This document shows positions 45,590-54,333 of a stretch of 64,000 nt of DNA, piece by piece (positions within the stretch are counted from its first letter, which is position 1; each line of letters begins with the position of its first letter). The stretch is from Pseudomonas sp. NKUCC02_KPG. GTDB lineage: Bacteria > Pseudomonadota > Gammaproteobacteria > Pseudomonadales > Pseudomonadaceae. The notes below the pieces were generated by a model that saw only the letters and a program-made list of their open reading frames with translations, had not been told where the DNA came from and did no database searches. Made by a program: the position numbers and the translations under genes. The stretch lies in assembly GCF_019345465.1 (NCBI RefSeq), contig NZ_JAHKRC010000003.1, positions 62,001-126,000 of the forward strand, written 5' to 3'.

Positions 45590-46774
45590 CTAACGCGCTT
45601 CGCGTGGCATGCCCAACGCTCGTTCGGCAATGATGTTGCGCTGGATTTCACTACTGCCACCGTAGAGGGTGTCGGCCCTGGTAAACAGGAACAGGGCCTG
45701 CAGGCGGGTCAGTTCGTAAGGCGCCCCTGCCAGCAGCTCGGCTTCAGGCCCCAGCACGTCCATCGCCAGTTTTCCAAGTTCCACATGCCAGGTGGACCAC
45801 GCCAGCTTGTAGATTGTTGCTTCAGGTCGAAGGCTGCCATCCTGAGCTCCGGACAACATGCGCAGCGAGTTGTAGCGCAACACGCGCAAGCCGGCCCAGG
45901 CCTGGGCAATGCGTTGACGTATGACGGGGTCCTGGGCCGCGCCATTGGCCCTGGCGATACGCACGACTTCGTCCAGTTCATTCTGAAACTGCATCTGCTG
46001 ACCCAGGGTCGAAACCCCTCGCTCAAATCCCAGCAGCGCCATGGCAATTTTCCAGCCATCGCCAGGCTGGCCGATCATGTTGTGCGCCGACGTCCTGGCC
46101 TGATCAAAAAACACTTCGTTGAATTCGCAGGTGCCGGTCAATTGCTGGATCGGCTGAACCCGTATTCCTGGCTGATCCATGGCGACCAGCAAAAAAGACA
46201 GGCCGCGATGACCGACACTGCCTGGTTCGGTGCGTGCAAGCACAAAGCACCAATCCGACTCATGGGCCAGGGACGTCCAGACCTTTTGCCCGATGATCAC
46301 CCATTGGCCGCTGCTTTCATCGAAACTGGCGCGGGTCTTGATATTGGCCAGGTCGGAACCTGCGCCGGGCTCGGAGTAGCCCTGGCACCAAAAATCCTGC
46401 CCAGACAGAATCGGCGGCAAAAAACGCTGTTGCTGCTCGGGGGTGCCGAAGGCTGCAATGGTCGGTCCGACCAGGCCCTCGCCGATATGACCCATGCGCC
46501 CCGGACCGCCCGCCCGGGCGTACTCTTCAAAAAAAATAACCTGCTGGTTGATACTCAGTCCACGGCCCCCATACTCGGTGGCCCAACCGGCACCGACCCA
46601 TTGCCCCTGAGCCAGTACCTGCTCCCAGCGTTTACGCAACGCGGGGGAAAAGTCTTCATCCCCTGGGCCACCACGAAAGCGCAGAACGGCAAATTCGCCA
46701 GTGAGGTGCGCTTGCATCCACTGGGCCACTCGTTGCCGGAACTGCTCATCTGCTGCGCTAAAGCCGATATTCAT
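45590..46774 (-). CDS. Acyl-CoA dehydrogenase (large-type subunit)
   Basis: This 394-aa FAD enzyme introduces an alpha-beta double bond into acyl-CoA. ACAD blocks are visible: FWCQGYSEPGAGSDLANI (FAD and substrate site), GQKVWTSLAHESDW, and the C-terminal YGGSSEIQRNIIAERALGMP. The ATG at 46774 overlaps the stop of the preceding acyl-CoA dehydrogenase gene (ATGA) and has GGAG at 8 nt. A tandem pair of unlike ACAD genes suggests a heteromeric alpha2beta2 enzyme like the FadE pairs of steroid degraders. The substrate is unknown. Confidence 0.88.
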   Translation of the reverse strand: MNIGFSAADEQFRQRVAQWMQAHLTGEFAVLRFRGGPGDEDFSPALRKRWEQVLAQGQWVGAGWATEYGGRGLSINQQVIFFEEYARAGGPGRMGHIGEGLVGPTIAAFGTPEQQQRFLPPILSGQDFWCQGYSEPGAGSDLANIKTRASFDESSGQWVIIGQKVWTSLAHESDWCFVLARTEPGSVGHRGLSFLLVAMDQPGIRVQPIQQLTGTCEFNEVFFDQARTSAHNMIGQPGDGWKIAMALLGFERGVSTLGQQMQFQNELDEVVRIARANGAAQDPVIRQRIAQAWAGLRVLRYNSLRMLSGAQDGSLRPEATIYKLAWSTWHVELGKLAMDVLGPEAELLAGAPYELTRLQALFLFTRADTLYGGSSEIQRNIIAERALGMPREAR

Positions 46775-47943
46775 GTGCACTCTCCGAAAATCTGTCTGGC
46801 CAACTGCTCGCGATGAAATGCCGGAGTGCCGAGCATTTGCTCACTGGCCCGCGCTCGCTTGAAATACAAGTGCGGGTCGTATTCCCAGGTGAATCCCACA
46901 CCACCATGCAGCTGGATGGACTCGGCAGCGCACTGGAAAAAACCTTCGCTGGCGAAAATCTTGGCAGTGGCGGCGGCCTCTCCCAGTTGTTGTCGGGTGC
47001 CGGGATCGCCATCAATGTTCAGGCATTGATCGGCAATGCAGGCCGCGTAATAACTGGCGGACCGTGAGCACTCGATGGTCAGCATCAGATCGGCGCAACG
47101 GTGCTTGATGGCCTGGAAACTGGCGATACGACGACCAAACTGTTCGCGCTCGTTTATGTATTTCAAGGTGATGTCCAGTGACTGCTGGGCACCGCCGGTC
47201 TGTTCGCCAGCCAGGCCAATGCAAGCGATATGCAGCACATCGCGCAGCATTGGCCAGCCTTGTCCCGGCTCGCTGAGCAAATGCTCGTCACAGACGGCAA
47301 CGTCGTTCAGGGTGAGGGTGGCCAGGCGACGGGTTTGATCCAGTGTCGCCTGCGGCTGGCAAAGAATGCCGGGTGTGTCAGCAGGTAAAGCGAACAAGCG
47401 GATACCGGCTTCGCCGATGCTACCCGGAGTGCGAGCGGCAATGATCAACAGGTCACAGTCGGCGCCGTCGATGACATAGCGATACTCGCCATTGAGGCGA
47501 TACCCGCCTGCATGGCTTTGTGCATACACCTGCACGCCACTATCGTCCCAGCGGGGTGCGCTGGTATAGGCGAGGCTGGCGCGTACGTCTCCAGCGGCGA
47601 TCAATGGCAACCAGCGTTCCTTGAGTGACTCATTGCGGCTGAGCAACAGGGCAGGGGTGGCCAGGCAGCACGTAGCGAAAAAAGGCGTAGGCAGCAGGCA
47701 GCGTCCCAATTGCTCCTGCAACAGGCAAATCTCGGCGAAGCCCAGTCCGAGTCCGCCATAGGCTTCAGGGATCGCCAGTGCAGGCCAGTACAGCTCCTTG
47801 GCTATTTGCGCCCATGTTTGGGGGTCATACCCACGTTCACTGCTCATTGCCGTGCGTACGGCGCTGGAGCTGGCAACCTGGGTCAAAAAACGCTCGGCAG
47901 ACGCTTGAATCATTCGCTGCTCGTCAGTCAGGGCAAGCTCCAT
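46771..47943 (-). CDS. Acyl-CoA dehydrogenase (partner subunit)
   Basis: This 390-aa ACAD-fold protein shows AYGGLGLGFAEICLLQEQLGR near residues 60-80, the middle beta domain, and a C-terminal helical domain with FGRRIASFQAIKHRCADL and QLHGGVGFTWEYDPHLYFKRA. The last block is typical of the FadE partner subunits of actinobacterial and steroid-degrader type. It overlaps the second ACAD gene by 4 nt, so equal expression is expected. The regulatory region upstream is shared with nothing recognisable. Confidence 0.87.
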   Translation of the reverse strand: MELALTDEQRMIQASAERFLTQVASSSAVRTAMSSERGYDPQTWAQIAKELYWPALAIPEAYGGLGLGFAEICLLQEQLGRCLLPTPFFATCCLATPALLLSRNESLKERWLPLIAAGDVRASLAYTSAPRWDDSGVQVYAQSHAGGYRLNGEYRYVIDGADCDLLIIAARTPGSIGEAGIRLFALPADTPGILCQPQATLDQTRRLATLTLNDVAVCDEHLLSEPGQGWPMLRDVLHIACIGLAGEQTGGAQQSLDITLKYINEREQFGRRIASFQAIKHRCADLMLTIECSRSASYYAACIADQCLNIDGDPGTRQQLGEAAATAKIFASEGFFQCAAESIQLHGGVGFTWEYDPHLYFKRARASEQMLGTPAFHREQLARQIFGECT

Positions 47944-48437
47944 GGGGAGGCTCTCATCGTAGAAATACGACTCAAGCTTGCGAGCGCGCCGCGCGGGTGC
48001 AATCCCCGAGTCGGACTAGTCCGTTCAGGGCCCTGCGTCAGATTTCCGAATCCCGGATGACGGTGATGTTGCCCGAGTACTTGCCGCGTTCGGTCATCAT
48101 TTCTTCGACGTGCCTTTTCTGGAGTTCAAAATGCAGGGTCTAGGGTTTTTGTTCGACATAAAACGTGGACTTGAACAGTTGCTTTGTCGTGACTCCCAGT
48201 GGCTAGCGGGAGACTGAAGAGTCGTTGTTATTGGCGATACTGGCGGTGTTTTATTTATGAACAGGTTGCGTGCAGAACTTTCCGGGTCTGGTTTGAATTC
48301 TGCCAAAAGCTTAAATTCAGCACGGTAAACAGACGATGCGCTAAAAAGCCTAAGAGTGGCGGGCGCGCACTGCTGAATTCCGAAACGCGCCCAATGCGTA
48401 GCCAGGTACGTCCAGTGGCATTCCTGCTGGGTTGTTA
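47944..48437. other. Degraded region between ACAD pair and fimbrial operon
   Basis: This 494-base stretch carries stop codons in every frame but contains the pilin-gene remnant at 48038-48139. It probably represents a decayed last gene of the fimbrial operon plus the ACAD promoter. Confidence 0.5.
48038..48139 (-). pseudogene. 3' remnant of a CS1-type pilin or tip-subunit gene
   Basis: A 33-codon frame, cut off by a TAG just upstream, ends in ERGKYSGNITVIRDSEI and a stop. This aligns with the C-terminal strand of the neighbouring minor pilin (GDYFGNVLIIFDS) and the major pilin (GDYTSSYTVMFEN). It lies on the same strand, about 300 bp downstream of the minor pilin gene, where a tip-subunit gene sits in CS1/cable operons. 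The rest of the gene is gone. Confidence 0.55.
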
Positions 48438-48935
48438 TCAGCCTGATGGAAGCTGCGAATCAAAAATAATCAGCACATTGCCAAAATAGTCGCCCGGCTT
48501 GAAACCGTCTGCGGGCTCGGGTGCTTCGATGCGCAATGGCACCCGTAAACCGTCCCTTGCCTGCAATTCATTAACCACTTCGGTGCTGCTCAAGCTCAAT
48601 AGCTGATTGTTGAATTTGACCTGAAGCGCAATGTCGAACCTGTCATTGGAAAGCTTTGGTTCGTAACCCAGCCGGGCGGTTATGGCTCCGCTGCTACTGT
48701 GCACATCGAACAACGCGTTGATTGGATCAAGTGCGTTGTTCACCCTGTTCCACCCCATACGCTGCTCACGCTCAAGAAAACCTGGGTCGATGGGCAGTAC
48801 GTAAAACTCCGCGGTCGGGATAGTGACAGAGACCTCAAAGACATGTTCTTCCCGGGCGGCGAATGCCACTGAATGAGCAGCCAGCAGCATTAATGCCAGT
48901 GCACCGCGCAGGGATTGCTTACCGAGGGGGCTCAT
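48438..48935 (-). CDS. CS1-type fimbrial (minor) subunit
   Basis: This 165-aa exported pilin has a signal peptide (LALMLLAAHSVAFA). The mature region begins EEHVFEVSVTIPTAEFYVLP, which parallels the major pilin block LTATIPPAEFQIGP. It ends NVLIIFDSQLPSG, a final beta-strand typical of donor-strand-exchanged pilins. The ATG overlaps the chaperone stop by 4 nt. It is shorter than a full CooD/CblD tip adhesin, so a minor or shaft subunit is more likely. Confidence 0.8.
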   Translation of the reverse strand: MSPLGKQSLRGALALMLLAAHSVAFAAREEHVFEVSVTIPTAEFYVLPIDPGFLEREQRMGWNRVNNALDPINALFDVHSSSGAITARLGYEPKLSNDRFDIALQVKFNNQLLSLSSTEVVNELQARDGLRVPLRIEAPEPADGFKPGDYFGNVLIIFDSQLPSG

Positions 48936-49675
48936 TGCCCTTTGACCTCAATAGTCTTTACTGCGCGGCCCTCAACCAGTTTAAAGCGATAATGGCGACC
49001 TGCCTCTTTGGTAACCTTCAAGGTGCGACCTGCCAGGATATGATTCGTGGTGATGGGTTTGCAGTCCTGCGGGTTCTTGACGGAGCAGTCTTTGAACTCC
49101 TCTACCACCACGACCGTGTTGCCGTTGTTACGCAGTGAGTATTGCTGTGGGGTGTCTTCTATTTTGGTATCAAAACGCGGGTTTTTCGGGCGAACGATAA
49201 ATATGGTGCCGTAACCGGCCATCACATTGACCCCGGCTGACAAGGTTTTTTTGTACTCGTCGGAGTCCTCTTGAGTGATGGCGAACTCATCTTCCTTTTC
49301 AGGAACAACAGGCACAAAACGTAAGCGGAAGTAGCGCTCTTTGTCCCGGGAGCCCTTGGAAAGCAGGCGGGTGCCCTGGGTTCCTTTGGCGGGAATGATC
49401 AGGCGGGCCGGGCTGGCGATCAGGCCGTCGCGCATGGCGTCGCTGCCTTGAGTAGTGAGGGGCACTTCTGCGGTGCTGCCATCAGGCTTGTAAAGTATTT
49501 CGAGTATCGAAATACGTACAAAGGCGGTGCTGTCGCCACCGTTATAGACACGTTTCAAGTAGGTGCTTTTGTCGCCGTCCATGTAGTCGAATACGGTTCC
49601 GACATTGATATTCGGGCCTGCAATGGCACCAAAGGAAATGGCCCATAAGCCGAGTATTACAGCTGCAAATTTCAT
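48932..49675 (-). CDS. CS1/cable-type fimbrial periplasmic chaperone
   Basis: This 247-aa protein has a signal peptide (FAAVILGLWAISFGAIA). It resembles CooB/CblB chaperones of the alternate chaperone-usher class in length and layout, with a single Ig-like N-terminal domain rich in strands (VRISILEILYKPDG) and ARLIIPAKGTQGTRL. A Cys pair is present near residue 200 (KDCSVKNPQDCKP). ATG 49675 has AGGAAA at good spacing; the frame extends to 49714. It follows the usher gene after 262 nt and overlaps the minor pilin gene. Confidence 0.85.
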   Translation of the reverse strand: MKFAAVILGLWAISFGAIAGPNINVGTVFDYMDGDKSTYLKRVYNGGDSTAFVRISILEILYKPDGSTAEVPLTTQGSDAMRDGLIASPARLIIPAKGTQGTRLLSKGSRDKERYFRLRFVPVVPEKEDEFAITQEDSDEYKKTLSAGVNVMAGYGTIFIVRPKNPRFDTKIEDTPQQYSLRNNGNTVVVVEEFKDCSVKNPQDCKPITTNHILAGRTLKVTKEAGRHYRFKLVEGRAVKTIEVKGQ

Positions 49676-49937
49676 GTTGATTTCCTGCGCTTTATAGTTG
49701 CTGACGGGCAGCATTAAATTGTCGAATACCCATTAACGGTTCCGCTTTGTTTATAAACACCGTCCTGGTTTAGCATTTATTAATATGCTTTTTTGATGTC
49801 CTGGTCCGACGCTTTATTTCGACGGCTCATATAGTTTCGGTGTGACCCACTCAATGCCCTTTACCATGTGAGCAGTGATGCAGCTCTGTAAGTTTAAATA
49901 TAGCTTCAACGGCTATTTGTCGTTAACGGTGCAGGTA
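49676..49937. other. Gap between usher and chaperone genes
   Basis: These 262 AT-rich bases interrupt an otherwise compact operon. I see no gene in them. A second promoter for the chaperone and minor-pilin genes is possible. Confidence 0.35.
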
Positions 49938-52463
49938 TCAACCAGACACTTTGTCGGTATTCACCGACCCCGCCAGGGTATCGGCCGTGCAACGCAAATC
50001 GCCGATTTCCATCACATTGTTTTGCACGCTGGTTTTGTTCATGTCGATGCGGAACTGGCAGAGCAATGCTTCGCCCTTGCGTACTTCAAGCGTCGGGGTG
50101 GAGGCGTTCATTTCCATCGAAAAGAATCCATCCACTTCAGTCACGCCACGGCTGGCGTGATTGATGATGTGATGGCCCTTGAGCGGGTTGCCCTGCGGAT
50201 CAATCAGGCGCCCGAGTACGGTGACGGTGTTCACCACTTTGATCGTGCGGTAGTCCACGCCGCCTTTATTAAGGTGATAGCGGGTGCGTTGCGGTTGAAT
50301 GGAGGCAGCGGGTACGTCGGTTCCCTGAAAGTCGAAACTGACGGAGCTGCTTTTATAAGCCGTGATGGGGATAAAGTTGCGCCCGGGGCGAAGTATCGTA
50401 CTGCCGCCGCTCAAGTCATCAGCGCGCAGGGCGATATCGGCAATATCGGATTCCACATCAACAATCATCCCGGCGCCTTGTCCATTGGGCTGGTTGGTCA
50501 TCACCATTTTCGAGCCGCTCAAGGCCACGGTGCTGTCCAGGTTCAGCCCGCCGCTCAGCTTGCCGTTATACGAGGAGCGTTGCAGGAATGAATCGCCCGT
50601 CAAGACGTTGGTCTGGAAGGAGGCCCGACCACTGAGCCCGACCCCATAGGTATCCGTAGTTGCCGTGGCGCTCACACTTTGCAGGGTATGGTCCTTGAGA
50701 TCTTTTCGGTATGTGAGCGATGCATTGTTGTCACGTGCGCCATCGCGGCTTGTGCGTGAACCCAGGCTGGCTGACCACTGCTCACCCGGCCCACCTAGTG
50801 CCAGGGAGACACTCAGGTCAATCCCGCGATTGCGCTGATTGCCGGTACCGAGGCTGCCGGGGCGGTCGAATACCGACAAACGCCAGTTTCCGTCGCTGCC
50901 AAACAGGTGCGTTGATTGTGACCATCCCAGATCAAGCCCGTAGCCCTTGGTATAGCCATCGCTATGAGTGAGACGTGCATTGAGGTTGCTCTTTGCGTCG
51001 ACACGGTGGTTGACGGATACCGACGAGCTGCTTGTCTGACCCACATACGAAGGCTTTTTACGCAGGCGCGTGCCGTCCGGGAGGGTTTCGTAGGTATCGC
51101 GAGTGTCGAGCCAGCTGCGGGTATGGTTGAGCGCAATGTTGCCCTGGCCATAGTTGTACTGGCCGTTGAGATCAACCCCGGTGCCGTAGTTTTGGGTCTG
51201 GAACACGTTGGCATACAGGCTGGCGTTGTCGGCCAGAGTCCAGTCAATGGAGGTGCCCCATTGCAGATCGTTTTTGATCTGCCGCCCGGACAGCCCGAGC
51301 ACCACCCGCGGGTGCAGCAGGTAATTGAGCGAAGCCCCGGCGGTCATGTCGCCGTTGTCTTGCGTGTCGTAGTTGCTCAACAGTTTGCTCTCGCGCCCGG
51401 CAAACAGGTTGTAGCGCCATGGGTCATCGAGGTTGCGCCAGTTGGCCGGTTTATAGACCAGCTCCGAGGTTGTGCTGCTGACCTGACCATCTTCGACCAG
51501 GCGTACTTCAACTTCATAGATGCCGCCGGGCAAGGGGCGGGTATCCAGGCTTTGCAAGCCGGCAGGCACCATTTGAGTATTGATCAACAAACCATTGCGG
51601 TAGATCTCTACCGTTGCTTCACGGTTAGCGGTCACATAGATGGGATATACGCTGGGTTTGGGCTGATTTATGGTCAGGCTGTCGGAGCTGCCATACATCA
51701 CGCCAAAGGTGGTGTCAGGGCTGGCGCCGAAAGTGCGGATCTGTCGGGTCAGGCCAAGTGAACTGGGGGTGAAATAGCCCAGACGCAAGAATTGACCTTC
51801 CAGTTCACGCTGGGTATAGGCGTCATGGACGGCATGCTTGATCTGGGTTTGATCCGGGTCGGCAACCGTCGAGAACTGCATGTTCAGGGTCTGGGTCCAG
51901 TTGCCGAGGCTGCTGCTGGCCTCAAGGCCATAGCGACCGCCAAGTTGTTCTTGCTGGCCTGTTGTCAGGTTCAGTTGATTGCGTACGATTAATCCAGTGC
52001 TGCCATCGACGGGCAGTTCGTGGTACTGGCTTTGCAGATAAGCTGATTCGGCTTTACCGGTCAGCAATGAAAGCAGCGAGTTTTCAAGGTTGTAATGAAC
52101 GGCTATTAATTGCTCGGGGCATTTAGTGGTACAAGCACCCAGTTGCACGCCTTGTTTGAGGTACTCTGCCCAGAGGTCACTTTCACTGGGTGATACTTTG
52201 CTGCCATTCAGGTCGGTAAACTCTAGAAGGGTCATACGATCATCGCGTGTCAGTACGACCATGGCTTCACCCACCAACAGCGAGTCGCGTTCGACTTGAA
52301 CAGCCAGCGGGACGTCGAACAGGTGTTCTTCGAAATCGGCGGGTAAACCTTTGGCCTGTACCAGCAAACTTCTAGGTGTAGCACCATTGCCTTCAGCGGC
52401 TGCCAATGAAGCAGCAGATAATAACAAGGCAAGTGATGCCGCAATGCGCGTCATTGGAAACAT
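49938..52463 (-). CDS. CS1/cable-type fimbrial outer-membrane usher
   Basis: This 841-aa usher would secrete and polymerise pilin subunits. It has a signal peptide (IAASLALLLSAASLAAA), an N-terminal domain, and a long barrel with a plug. LNLTTGQQEQLGGRYGLEASSSLGNW and YPIYVTANREATVEIYRNGLLINTQMVPAGLQSLDTRPLP are typical CooC/CblC/TcfC-type blocks. A C-terminal carboxypeptidase-like domain with VLGRLIDPQGNPL follows. Length fits the alpha (alternate) usher class. ATG 52463 or 52454 is possible. The pilin gene precedes it across a stable hairpin. Confidence 0.88.
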   Translation of the reverse strand: MFPMTRIAASLALLLSAASLAAAEGNGATPRSLLVQAKGLPADFEEHLFDVPLAVQVERDSLLVGEAMVVLTRDDRMTLLEFTDLNGSKVSPSESDLWAEYLKQGVQLGACTTKCPEQLIAVHYNLENSLLSLLTGKAESAYLQSQYHELPVDGSTGLIVRNQLNLTTGQQEQLGGRYGLEASSSLGNWTQTLNMQFSTVADPDQTQIKHAVHDAYTQRELEGQFLRLGYFTPSSLGLTRQIRTFGASPDTTFGVMYGSSDSLTINQPKPSVYPIYVTANREATVEIYRNGLLINTQMVPAGLQSLDTRPLPGGIYEVEVRLVEDGQVSSTTSELVYKPANWRNLDDPWRYNLFAGRESKLLSNYDTQDNGDMTAGASLNYLLHPRVVLGLSGRQIKNDLQWGTSIDWTLADNASLYANVFQTQNYGTGVDLNGQYNYGQGNIALNHTRSWLDTRDTYETLPDGTRLRKKPSYVGQTSSSSVSVNHRVDAKSNLNARLTHSDGYTKGYGLDLGWSQSTHLFGSDGNWRLSVFDRPGSLGTGNQRNRGIDLSVSLALGGPGEQWSASLGSRTSRDGARDNNASLTYRKDLKDHTLQSVSATATTDTYGVGLSGRASFQTNVLTGDSFLQRSSYNGKLSGGLNLDSTVALSGSKMVMTNQPNGQGAGMIVDVESDIADIALRADDLSGGSTILRPGRNFIPITAYKSSSVSFDFQGTDVPAASIQPQRTRYHLNKGGVDYRTIKVVNTVTVLGRLIDPQGNPLKGHHIINHASRGVTEVDGFFSMEMNASTPTLEVRKGEALLCQFRIDMNKTSVQNNVMEIGDLRCTADTLAGSVNTDKVSG

Positions 52464-52501
52464 GTACGCAATACTCAGGTAACAAATCAGGAGCTTTATA
52501 A

Positions 52502-52538
52502 CTGCACTTGGTCAACTTTCTAACTTGACCAAGTGCAG
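52502..52538. promoter_or_regulatory. Perfect 14-bp hairpin between major pilin and usher genes
   Basis: CTGCACTTGGTCAA and TTGACCAAGTGCAG form a 14-bp stem with a 9-nt loop. No T-run follows on minus. Such an element can stabilise the upstream pilin mRNA and reduce read-through into the usher, giving excess pilin. Confidence 0.8.
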
Positions 52539-52575
52539 ATATTGCTTGTTGGTCAGCCCAACGGGGGAGTCATGA

Positions 52576-53073
52576 TCATGGAGCGATGTTTTCGAACATC
52601 ACGGTGTATGAGGAGGTGTAATCACCAGTGGCTCCGGCAGGAAAGGTGCCCGCGGAAATCACCAGGTTTGCGGAACCCCCAGCAACAGCGGTAGCAACAG
52701 GGACGACTTCCAGAGAAGCACCGGTCAACTCGATATTGTTGAACTTGGTCGAAAGCGGGATTTTTTGCGCGGGGTTACCGTTGGAGAGGAAGGCAGGGCC
52801 ACCATCGATATAGGCCTTGATTGAGCTTGCACTGGTCTTGAACTGATATCGGCGGACAATATCGCTCAGGCTGCCGTTGGCAACGTCGTAACTCATGGCT
52901 ACTGGTGCAGAACCGCCGAAAGTGATGTCGTCAGGCCCAATCTGGAATTCAGCCGGTGGAATTGTCGCTGTGAGTTGAATGGCAGTGCTGCCGGTGAAGG
53001 TTGCTGCCATGCCGACAGTGGATACGCCAATTGCAAGAACGCCGGCAACCAAAGCCAATTTACTTTTAAACAT
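52576..53073 (-). CDS. CS1-type fimbrial major subunit
   Basis: This 165-aa exported pilin has a signal peptide (LALVAGVLAIGVSTVGMA). The mature protein opens TFTGSTAIQLTATIPPAEF and ends GDYTSSYTVMFENIAP, both fitting the CooA/CblA/CfaB family. There are no cysteines, as usual for this class. AGGT lies before ATG 53073. It is the promoter-proximal gene of the operon pilin-usher-chaperone-minor pilin. Confidence 0.88.
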   Translation of the reverse strand: MFKSKLALVAGVLAIGVSTVGMAATFTGSTAIQLTATIPPAEFQIGPDDITFGGSAPVAMSYDVANGSLSDIVRRYQFKTSASSIKAYIDGGPAFLSNGNPAQKIPLSTKFNNIELTGASLEVVPVATAVAGGSANLVISAGTFPAGATGDYTSSYTVMFENIAP

Positions 53074-53622
53074 GAATATATACCTGTGTTTTAAGGGACA
53101 AAGCGTCTCAGGGATGAACTGAGATTTTAAATGTGCTCATCAGTAAGTGAGTGACGGGTTTTGCGCCAGAGCATCAGGGGAACATCGGGCGTTATTGAAC
53201 GTTCATAACTGAAGAGCCATCACGGTGCGTAGACTAGTCGAATGGTGGTAAGCGTTTAAGTAGTCATAGCCTTATGCTTTTGTAGTCTTTTTCCTGCGCT
53301 GGCTGAAGGGGGAGTCCTTCGGGGGCTTTTTAAAAAAATATTCTTGTTGAGAAATTTTAGCTGTATCAAATGGATGCGCTGTTCCCACCTGACAGCTGCT
53401 GTGGTTCGCAAGGTGGTGTAATTGGAAGATTGCCAGATTGCGGATGGAATTATGGCGGGTGCTATATCGTGGCCAAAGTGTTTGTTATGTCGAAGGAACA
53501 GGCTGAGTTATATTGTTTGGTTGAATTATAATCATGTTGTTGGTGTGAGAGTTTTATTGGCTTGAGTTGCCTATTTAGGTGTGTTTTAACGTGGGCTCTG
53601 TTGAATTAAATGGAGTGCGATT
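53074..53622. promoter_or_regulatory. AT-rich divergent control region of pilin and PadR genes
   Basis: The 549 bases are visibly AT-richer than the rest of the window, especially 53270-53620. They should hold the pilin promoter (minus) and the PadR gene promoter (plus). A weak hairpin with AAGG/CCTT arms and a following T-run sits near 53305-53335. I see no further gene. Confidence 0.45.
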
Positions 53623-54177
53623 ATGAACAGCCCATATAAGTATCAGCCTGAGAGCGATCTTGGCGAGGGTTTGGACAGACGGTCAGGACGTGAGCGAGGG
53701 AGTCGAAATCCGAGGGTCTTCGCGGCAGGGGATTTGAAGTTGTTGTTATTGTCGCTGGTCAGTGAACAACCACGCCATGGTTATGATTTGATCCAGCAAG
53801 TCGAAGCGCTTTTCGATGGTGCTTACAGTCCCAGCCCGGGTGTTATTTATCCGACCATGGCGTTTCTGGAGGCGGGCGAGTTGGTAGTGCCCACTATGGA
53901 GGGCGAAAAAAAGAGCTACAGCATTACCGACATCGGTCGTGCTTTTCTTGCCCAGCAGCACGTTGCACTCAGTGGCGTTCGGATGCGCATCGATGTCAGC
54001 AGGCGCTCGCTACGCAGCCAGCACCGGCCCGAAGAAATACACGAGGCCGTGCATAACCTGCGCCATGCCCTGCAACTGCATCAGGGGCTGTGGAGCCCGT
54101 CCGAGATCCAGCGTGTGCATGACTTGCTCAATAACACGGCAAAAGCCATCGTCGACGGCCCTGCCAGATTTGAGTAA
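53623..54177 (+). CDS. PadR-family transcriptional regulator
   Basis: This 184-aa protein has a winged helix: LKLLLLSLVSEQPRHGYDLIQQVEALF, then SPSPGVIYPTMAFLEAGELV and KKSYSITDIGRAFL, the PadR signature. An N-terminal basic extension of about 30 residues precedes it. A C-terminal helix region for dimerisation follows. It lies between the divergent fimbrial operon and the acyl-CoA operon, so either could be its target. PadR proteins usually repress and respond to small, often phenolic, ligands. Confidence 0.9.
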   Translation: MNSPYKYQPESDLGEGLDRRSGRERGSRNPRVFAAGDLKLLLLSLVSEQPRHGYDLIQQVEALFDGAYSPSPGVIYPTMAFLEAGELVVPTMEGEKKSYSITDIGRAFLAQQHVALSGVRMRIDVSRRSLRSQHRPEEIHEAVHNLRHALQLHQGLWSPSEIQRVHDLLNNTAKAIVDGPARFE

Positions 54178-54196
54178 CCCCGCGTGATACAACCCA

Positions 54197-54239
54197 TAGC
54201 TGCCGGGGAGCTCAGGCTTGCCAAGCTCTTCGGCAGCTA
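54197..54239. terminator. Palindrome after the PadR gene
   Basis: TAGCTGCCG and CGGCAGCTA, with inner GAGCT/AGCTC pairing, form a long hairpin 20 nt after the stop. Its sequence is also REP-like. It may separate PadR transcription from the acyl-CoA operon. Confidence 0.55.
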
Positions 54240-54333
54240 AACAGCCTGTGCACCCGTTAGTCTCAACGGACGATGATCCACCCCCGGCGCGTTCCCATAC
54301 TGCTCCCATGCCTTTGCCAACCCGGGAGCACAT

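Noticed and set aside
45500..46816. 438-aa plus-strand open frame
   Set aside because: It starts in a REP element and is antisense to an acyl-CoA dehydrogenase with clear motifs.
48097..48306. 69-aa minus-strand open frame
   Set aside because: It is not in the frame of the pilin remnant, has no Shine-Dalgarno sequence and shows no recognisable pattern.
50964..51761. 265-aa plus-strand open frame inside the usher gene
   Set aside because: The usher on minus has a signal peptide and family blocks; the plus frame is a shadow.
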